A stretch of 64,000 bases of DNA from the NCBI GenBank assembly GCA_961205875.1, contig OY540822.1:12402501-12466500 (forward strand), read 5' to 3'. Of this stretch, positions 58,101-64,000 are shown one piece after another. The position numbers and the translations under genes are program-made. The stretch's first letter is position 1. Each line of letters opens with the position of its first letter. The stretch comes from Sialis fuliginosa (Eukaryota; Arthropoda; Insecta; Megaloptera; Sialidae). The notes below the pieces were generated by a model that was given only the letters and a program-made list of their open reading frames with translations, made no database searches and was not told the origin of the DNA.

Positions 58101-60276
58101 TGAAAAACATACTTGTACAAAAATATATGACGTATATGATTATTGTCACCGTCCACGCCTAGTTATTAATAATCACTATATGTACTTTCACAGAAAACTA
58201 GAGGTGTGATAAAAAAACCATGTCGGCGCATTACTCTAGCAACAACAGATATTGGAACTAGTTGAAAACCACAATAACTAGTATCATAGTCCAATTATCT
58301 CGATCTAGAAACATTACCACGATCTGTGGTTAGTGGTCAATCCGCAGGTACCACAAGACAATAAATACGTTTAATATAACTACATACATCGTTATTGATA
58401 TGTAGAGCATAAATGCAATATTGTCGAGCTAATCAACCCAATAATTGGATCATGAGAACAATCATTGTATTATTTTAGAATTAAACCTCCCTGACTAATA
58501 TACAGGATTATTCAGCACTGGCGTGTTAAACAGTGCCGGATTAAGCAAGTGCGGGGCCCGTAGCAAATGTTATATAGAGGCCCTTGGCAGTGGCGTCGCT
58601 ATGGGGGGGGGGGGGGTGAAACTCGGGGAGTAAATTGATAGTTTCACCTACTCACCTCGAAAAAGTAAAAAAATTGATCCGTTAATAAAAAATTAAGGGA
58701 GATCTTTTTGAACTCTTTTAACCCTTGTCAATGAACGGAAAGGGATGATAAAATTTGTTGAAATTTTTATTAAAAAATAAGAAAGTGCTGGCTTTTGAAT
58801 GAGTTTTGGAACACGCAAATCAAATTAATTTTCGCGGAAATATAACTGTTTGAAAATTTGAATTTTTGTTTTGCTTTTTTTTAAATTATTATAAATAACA
58901 ATTTTTAGTTTTTCATCTAATTTTTCTTTTAAATCACGGATATTTAGTTTAGGTTCACGTCGGATCACAATCGTGACCCGAAAAATTCAAGACCCGCACC
59001 CCCATATATCCAAATTCAACGCCAATGCACACAAAACATAATAAATTAAGAAAAATATGGCAATTACAACGAAAATTTGGCCTCATACATCCCTAGTCTA
59101 AATAATTATTGATTGAAACTAAAAATCGATAATACTTATTAATTAATACTAAATTTCATAACTGTATCGCAATGGGTTCTCGAAATATTAAATAAAAACT
59201 AATTTTGGGCCAAATCTTTAGAGGGCTGTAGCTCTCCCACGAAAAATTTCTCCATTATCAAATTTTGCTGTCCTGAATAAGCCTGTTTAGTAATATATTT
59301 TAAAGATTTAAAAAAATTTTAATTCACATTTCCTGAAAGTTTGTATCTCAAATATAATTGTAGCTAAATTGGTAGATATGTAATAATGCATTCAAGAGAT
59401 AGTTATTTAAAACTATTGCATGCAGAAGTCAGTCACGATGTAAAGTTTAAAGGTTTATTTATTTTTAATTGTATTAATTTTTTCTGAACATCTGCACGTT
59501 ACAGTAATAATAATATGAATAATTAAAATAATAATATAAATAATATGACTTACTATTTTTTTAATTATGTTGAATATTGTATATTGGAATTCGATATGTT
59601 ATAAAAATAATAACATTTTGAATAACATGTTTATGATACATCATGTACATGTTATGCAATAATAATCATAATAATATAAAGGCCTCTATACACCACTCAA
59701 TCTGCAGGGCCGATTTGTAAATCAGGTACTGTTATAGTAAGTAGTGTTTATTATACATATATAATCGTCCCGACTTGCCTATACACTCAAATTGGATGGT
59801 GTATAGAGGCCTTTAATGCAAACAGTTTGTAGAATGTTATTTTAAATATATACAAATATTTGTTCTCATGTTATCATATTGTTACTAATTTTTTCTTGTA
59901 TATTTCAAGCTTGTTTTAAATTTAATCAACTATCAAAATAAAATTAATAAAGTTTTAAAAGAATCTAAAGCATTTTATTTTTTACAATTTATAAAAAAAT
60001 ATTTTAGCCTTTAGGACGAAAAACATAACATTTATTTATGTTTTCTAAACTGAATTCTAATCAAATATTAATTATTAACGTCCACGATTTAAAACTTATC
60101 ATTGCAATCTACTTACAGAAGTGATATCATCGTCAGAAAGCCAGGATGCATCGTTAACATTATTTGTTGAATTTCTCCGTGGAGCTGGACTCCCATCGCC
60201 GGTGTTCGACGGCACCCTCCCCAGAGAGCTGGATATCCCACCAGAGGGTCGGACCCTCCTGGTGTGTACCAGGTCA
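43121..60276 (-). CDS. mwh: Multiple wing hairs-like GBD/FH3 protein, 5' end missing, 8 exons
   Basis: Exons in gene order: 60117-60276, 54585-54868, 45534-45861, 45179-45442, 44951-45115, 44732-44879, 44307-44671 and 43121-44218. All GT/AG and in frame; about 936 residues are visible. The first exon seen starts inside a codon, so the true start lies upstream. The N-terminal half reads like a formin GBD/FH3 region: [27 protein letters not shown], then [20 protein letters not shown], paralleling FMNL WVREFLNEEN-type sequence, and [21 protein letters not shown] coiled coil follows ([18 protein letters not shown] on to [15 protein letters not shown]), then acidic and Ser-rich tails ending [10 protein letters not shown]. 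There is no FH1 or FH2 domain before the stop. That domain set is typical of insect mwh, which limits wing-hair initiation downstream of planar polarity. A truncated FRL/FMNL-type formin is the alternative. Confidence 0.78.
46265..46365. mobile_element. Very short element with AGTGGCGTAA / TTACGCCATT ends
   Basis: AATAGTGGCGTAATCAG and GGTTACGCCATTGGTT are imperfect inverses about 100 bp apart, with a poly-G tract just inside the left end (46287-46298). The ends resemble those at 51284 (reverse) and 58588. Confidence 0.4.
47310..47900. mobile_element. mwh: Inverted-repeat element in mwh-like intron
   Basis: AGTAAGAAAAAAATTATCTTA (about 47340) is inverted at about 47848-47871. CGAATTTCGAAAAAGTGAAA (about 47447) is answered by TTTCACTTTTTCGAATATCG near 47694. 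The arms are diverged and the ends not sharply defined. No coding frame. Confidence 0.5.
48230..48430. repeat. Single arm of the foldback family seen at 29740
   Basis: GTAAGTTGATATTTCTATGA, a GATACACAT-type stretch and AATTTTCAAACCGTAACG match the left arm of the intronic foldback element at 29740-30268. No second arm is seen. Confidence 0.55.
48449..48850. mobile_element. hAT-type MITE family B, complete copy (402 bp)
   Basis: Left end CAGCGATTCTCAACCTGTGG and right end AGGTTGAGAAATGCTG are imperfect inverses of the hAT type. The flanks TACCAAAG (48441-48448) and TACTAATG (48851-48858) agree at six of eight bases, as expected for a decayed 8-bp duplication. A partial copy lies in reverse at 18184-18490. 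No transposase. Confidence 0.78.
49270..49292. repeat. Short telomere-type CCTAA run
   Basis: Four to five CCTAA units in a row, the complement of the insect telomere repeat TTAGG. Interstitial and inside the mobile element at 48878, so not a telomere. Confidence 0.8.
49484..50535 (+). repeat. Six-copy 183-bp satellite inside the mobile element
   Basis: GCTTATGAGTTTTAATTTG recurs at 49484, 49666, 49850, 50034, 50199 and 50382. Spacings are 182, 184, 184, 165 and 183; the short unit lacks one internal GCTTATGAG segment. Units are nearly identical (shared GAAGGAGTACGCGAAGGTC and GTCTCCTCGATCGC). A diverged single unit-like stretch lies at about 61880-61945 (CTTAAAGATAAAGGGGTAAG). Confidence 0.93.
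51600..51765. repeat. Dispersed repeat shared with 57600-57700
   Basis: AAATTTAACAGTTTTTGAAA, then CAAGCCAATAGAAAAGTTTT, matches about 57608-57657 in the same orientation. Motifs such as AAAACCGACTTAAAAAAC and a following AAGTCG-type block are familiar from insect repeats. Ends not defined. A poly-C tract at 51250-51262 lies just upstream. Confidence 0.5.
52541..53035. mobile_element. MITE family A, reverse copy
   Basis: It runs from CATCAATCTTGGATATGACC on the left to CCATAACTGGTGCGAGTACCT on the right, followed by TA. It is the inverse of the 13262 copy, with an internal deletion. It lies in the 8.7-kb mwh-like intron. Confidence 0.75.
54869..57715 (-). other. mwh: Part of the 5.2-kb mwh-like intron
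   Basis: AT-rich. The repeat fragment at about 57600-57700 matches 51640-51690. No exon, array or element with clear ends is seen elsewhere in this stretch. Confidence 0.4.
57716..58050. mobile_element. MITE with ~100-bp inverted arms
   Basis: GGAAATTTAACATGGGGGCA and GTGTGATTGGTGCATTTTGA (left, 57749-57826) are answered in reverse by TGCACCAATCACACATCA and CCCCATGTTAAATTTCC (right). The arms differ by substitutions and an indel. The outer ends (CAGTGTATTCC against TCAGTCAGTG) are less certain. It lies in the 5.2-kb mwh-like intron. Confidence 0.65.
58588..59027. mobile_element. hAT-related element with poly-G tract
   Basis: Starts CAGTGGCGTCGCTATGG followed by a long poly-G run (58603-58616). 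It ends near AACGCCAATG, an imperfect inverse. About 58895-58950 matches, in reverse, the interior of the hAT MITE at 223-815 (TCATCTAATTTTTCTTTTAA). No clear target duplication, so the boundaries may be eroded. Confidence 0.5.
59676..59816. mobile_element. Small MITE (~140 bp) with AAAGGCCTCTATACACCA ends
   Basis: Left AAAGGCCTCTATACACCA and right TGGTGTATAGAGGCCTTT are exact inverses of 18 bp, with weaker pairing beyond. It lies in the 5.2-kb mwh-like intron, about 300 bp before the acceptor side exon at 60117. No clear target duplication apart from TA/AT flanks. Confidence 0.75.
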
Positions 60277-60518
60277 CTGCAACAAAAATACAATAATTAA
60301 TATATGTATACACGAGGTGATAATATATTAGGGATAATAAAATATAGTAGAACCTCTATAAGTTGAAGTTCAAGGGAAACACATACAGAAAGAAGTTTTA
60401 ACAAACAATATTTTATTCGAATTATAGAGTTATAGTAAAATAATTTTGACTTGCAGTAATTATTTCGAATTATAGAGGGTCCTGAAAATAAGAAAATGGA
60501 CATTTTCTTGTCATATAG

Positions 60519-60821
60519 ACACTTGCTAATGATTACAAAATGATAAGTACTTCGACACAAAATATATAAAAGAAAGAATCATCAAATTTGAAACAATGTA
60601 AAGCAGTTTCTATAATAATATAATAATTAATAATTAGTTTAAATGTCCACCATTTTGACACATATTGATTGTCATCAAATCACGCTGTAAGACAGTTAAA
60701 TGTATATAGATTGATATTCAGAAATGGTAGTAATCAAATATTAACACATATTTCTATATCTGTACATTTAATTAAAAAATAGCCATTACTGGGGTCATAT
60801 CCAAGACTGGTGCCAGTACCT
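60519..60821. mobile_element. MITE family A, copy lacking its left end
   Basis: It matches the family from ACTTGCTAATGATTACAAAA through GACTGGTGCCAGTACCT, which TA follows. It lies upstream of the first visible mwh-like exon. Confidence 0.78.
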
Positions 60822-61322
60822 TATGTAGTTATTAAATTTCACGTAATTTTTCGAGCAATACATCAAAGAAGAAAATCATTTCCCATATTGTAACTTTATA
60901 ATTAATTCTCGCTACATTACAATTATATAAGATATATGTACATGGGTTCTTTTTTAAATTAGGTACAGACATTTCTTTTCGGTTCGGTCTGTCGACTCCA
61001 AATAAAACATACAATTTTATGTAAACAATTACTAATAGTAAATGAAAGTGAAGAATTATCGTGTATTAATTTCTAACTTTTCTACAGCTACAATTAACAT
61101 TTTATGTTACGAATGCGTACACTCGTATTGTATATTGTCCAGTGGTATTATTCCGTATCTGTTACAAACTGCTTGTCGGCAAATTAACGCTCAAATAAAT
61201 TTTAAGGTTTCGTTTTAATTTTTACTTAATTAATAAAATTCATAACTGAAATATAAATACGAGTACCAAATTCAATTTATTCAAAATCACGGCTTAATAT
61301 GAATATTTCATCCATTTTATTA

Positions 61323-61853
61323 TATAAACTGCACCAGTCTTGGATATGACCCCAGTAATGGCTATTCATTAATTAAATGTACTGAATTAGAAATATATGT
61401 CGATATTTGATTACTATCATTTCTGAATATTAATCTATATAATACATTTAACTGTCATACAGCGTGATTTGATGACAATCGACAAATAGGTGTCAAAATG
61501 GTGGACATTTAAACTAATTATTAGTATAATTTATTTATTAATTATTACATTATCATAGCAACTGCTTTACATTGTTTTAAATTTGAAGATTCTTTCTTTT
61601 ATATATTTTGTGTCGTAGTACTTATCATTTTGTAATCATTCCATCACTGCGTGCTCATTACTGGAGAAAAAAACATGAAAAAAAAATTAAAAAAGAAACT
61701 ATATTTGGTGACTTTGGTAGTTGAATTGATTAAATAAAGAGTTACTTGTTTTATTAGTAACACGAGTTCATGAGAATTACAAAAAACAAGTCCTTTAATC
61801 CAAAAAAACCCGAAAACTTGCTCTTATAGCGGCCATAACTGATGCTTTTACCT
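61323..61853. mobile_element. MITE family A, reverse copy, nearly full length
   Basis: It runs from CTGCACCAGTCTTGGATATG to CATAACTGATGCTTTTACCT, followed by TA. It is about the length of the 13262 copy and in the opposite orientation to the copy at 60519, only about 500 bp away. Confidence 0.78.
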
Positions 61854-63358
61854 TATTTATAATATAGAAAAGAGGTCACGACACTCTTAGGTAATTAATG
61901 CACTTAAAGATAAAGGGGTAAGCTATATTTTAAAACAAAGTTATATTACGTTATCAATTTATCTATTTTAATTTATTTATAATATGTTAGTATTTAGTAG
62001 AAAAAATATAATTTATAGAGGGGCTGACAGTGCTTTAGCCTAGAAGCCTGGTGAGGTGAGTTAGATGTTTAAATTTTTTTTATTATATTTGTAAATGGGT
62101 TTAAATTTAACCACATATGTGTCTTAAGTTTCAGACTGAAGGCTATTGTTAGTTGAACAGTTTGGAACAAAAAGCTAGATAACTGTTGTAAATTGTAAAC
62201 AATCTATTGTCCACTTTAATTATGGACCAAACAACACAATCTTTTGTTCTTCAGAAAACGGTACTATCATAGTGTTGTTATGCAATTAGTAAAGACAGAA
62301 AATCTAATGTTTCTCTGTTATTTAGTTATCCATTAGTACTCTAATTACTTAATTACCTTGTAAATTAATTTTCTTCTGTTGTTACTTTAAAACGGTACTG
62401 TTTTTTTACAATCTCAAAAAACTATTGTTTTAGATAAACTAAATTGATAATAGTTTGATAGCTTCCTTAGTTAAAAGGTTAATAGTATATATGTATGTTT
62501 TCTCATAGTAAAAAGGAATATTTTTTTGTAGGTAAGTATAACATTTATATAAAAAAGAACATAAAATATTTTCTTTGTATGTTAGTGTCTCTATTTATAT
62601 TTTGTACCTATAAAAAATCTTTCAATCTTAAAAAATTCACAAAATTCAACACATTTTTTTCATTTTCTTATAGAATTCAAGAAAAATAACAATAACAAAG
62701 TGAGGGTCCTAACCTGGAAGCCTGGGGTTAATTTTTTGTGTCGTTTTGGCGTGAAGAGGCGATAGAATGTGGGTGCCATGATAACAATTACAATTATTTT
62801 ATATTAAAAAATACTATATTAATTTTATAAATAAACGAACGGATACATTATTTTGAAAATTGAATTTCTTTAAATAATAGAAATCCTAGAACGCCTGGTA
62901 GATAATCTTGTATCATGTAGGTACATATGTAGATACATATATATTTAATATAATTCTAAATAATGTATATTACTCAAGAGCAATTGTATTGACTTTTCTA
63001 TAAAATTAATAATTACATGTACACACTTTTATAGATGCGTAAAGTCAATTTGAATAATTGCACTTAGCTTTCTCTGTACAATTTTGCATTTTAAAATTCA
63101 TAAAGTAATGTAATCGTAAAAGTGTATGCTTTTTCACTCTATTGCAACCATTAATTACTATTGTTTAATTGAAACCTAACGACAAGTAATGAATAAAAAT
63201 AGAAAGTTTATAGGTTCTCTTCAGAAATAATCAAATAAGGAAAAATTGTTATATGTACCTACATAAATTCCAAATTTCAGCTCAAATAGTTTTTGAGTTA
63301 TGCTGTAGACAGACGGATGGACAGACATAAGAACTTCACTAATAGGGTTTCCGAAATA
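61854..63358. other. Upstream flank of the mwh-like gene, no exon supported
   Basis: AT-rich. A diverged satellite-like unit lies at about 61880-61945. Two similar short segments (GCCTAGAAGCCTGGTGAGG at 62038, CCTGGAAGCCTGGGGTTAA at 62713) hint at another old repeat. A missing 5' exon of the mwh-like gene could be here or beyond the window. Confidence 0.35.
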
Positions 63359-63367
63359 TTGGTCACG

Positions 63368-63700
63368 TTCACGACTGACCAAAAACAGTGAACAACGAGC
63401 TTTGATTGGTTGATTCATGGAATTTCTGGTGGAATGTACTAGAAATTAAAAGAATGTCATTTTTTAAGCGTGTAAGGAAGTGAGAAAGAAGTAACCAGAA
63501 AGAGATAGAAACTAGTGTTTTGGCAGAAACGCTCAACATGAAGTGAACATAAAGTCTTTTTCTAGTTACTTCTTTCTCACTTCCTTACACGTTTAAAAAA
63601 TGACATTCTTTTAATTTCTGGTACATTCCACCAGAAATTCCATGAATCAACCAATCAAAGCTCGTTGTTCTGCTTTTTTGGTCAGACGTGTTTCGGTTTG
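63368..63700. mobile_element. Foldback MITE with ~130-bp near-perfect arms
   Basis: GAACAACGAGCTTTGATTGG, TTGATTCATGGAATTTCTGG and AGTGAGAAAGAAGTAAC (left, to about 63497) recur in reverse at about 63564-63697 with few differences. The outer words CACGACTGACCAAAAA and TTTTTTGGTCAGACGTG close the element. The centre is about 65 bp. No coding frame. Confidence 0.8.
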
Positions 63701-64000
63701 CATTATAAAATAATTTAGACAGCATGTTTCTAGAACGCATCTCCGACACAAAGTGAATTTTTCTTAAATATTTTTAGATGCTGGTTACAAAAAATATAAA
63801 ATTACTACATATGAAGTAAAATGGAAATAACCAAATTCTAATATATTAGGGCTTAGGCTTTCCTAAAGAAAATAATTTCCATTTTGGTTGTTTTACAATA
63901 TTTAATAACGATATGGGAGGTACACTGCATGTATAATTAATTAATACCCTGAGAAATACAGATTATTTGCTACTAAATGACTTATTATGATTTAGAAAAT

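Noticed and set aside
62714-62779. Minus-strand ATG frame (MAPTFYRLFTPKRHKK...) with a GTTAGG donor, as a first exon of the mwh-like gene
   Set aside because: It ends in phase 0, while the exon at 60117-60276 needs a phase 2 partner, so they cannot join directly. A similar segment at 62038 suggests repeat sequence.

Overview
The window is AT-rich, intron-bearing animal DNA with four protein genes and many short transposon remnants. The proteins point to an insect: an insect-type tyrosine hydroxylase, a RERG-like small GTPase, an AMPA-type glutamate receptor and a GBD/FH3 protein best read as multiple wing hairs. A short CCTAA run (the insect telomere word) and a Helitron-like end ending in CTAG, of a kind common in Lepidoptera, agree with this. 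The order is not proven. I saw no prokaryotic features, CRISPR array, rRNA or convincing tRNA.

Layout. 1-3190: intergenic DNA with a 593-bp hAT-type MITE that has perfect 8-bp target duplications, and a foldback element. 3190-13200: tyrosine hydroxylase (ple/TH, + strand) in eight coding exons, with a promoter region holding two CRE-like half-sites, a frame-neutral acidic cassette exon and a long 3' UTR. 13200-21400: intergenic DNA almost filled with small DNA transposons. 21412-24847: RERG-like GTPase (+, four exons), followed by a 4 x 152-bp tandem array. 25600-27900: repeat-rich spacer ending in a CpG-rich promoter. 27926-38924: ionotropic glutamate receptor of AMPA type (+, fifteen exons), with a Gln at the Q/R site and one flip/flop-type exon. 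38925-43120: receptor 3' flank and spacer. 43121-60276: mwh-like GBD/FH3 gene (-, eight exons seen, 5' end missing), convergent with the receptor. 60277-64000: mobile elements, with no exon I can support.

How the genes relate. Each gene appears to be transcribed on its own. Tyrosine hydroxylase makes DOPA for cuticle tanning and dopamine. The receptor is a synaptic cation channel. The mwh-like protein would act in planar polarity and actin control. The GTPase role is unknown. Their linkage is a synteny question, not evidence of a pathway.

The most unusual structures are in the repeats. One 1,857-bp element (48878-50734) has perfect 8-bp target duplications and contains two right ends and a six-copy 183-bp satellite. 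A 393-bp inverted-repeat element fills most of a receptor intron and is built of four 71-bp hairpin repeats with a ribozyme-like core motif. There is also a perfect 52-bp palindrome, and a six-copy family of TA-flanked MITEs. Exon boundaries were read by eye from GT/AG sites and checked for reading-frame continuity. Homology statements come from memory of the families, with no search run.
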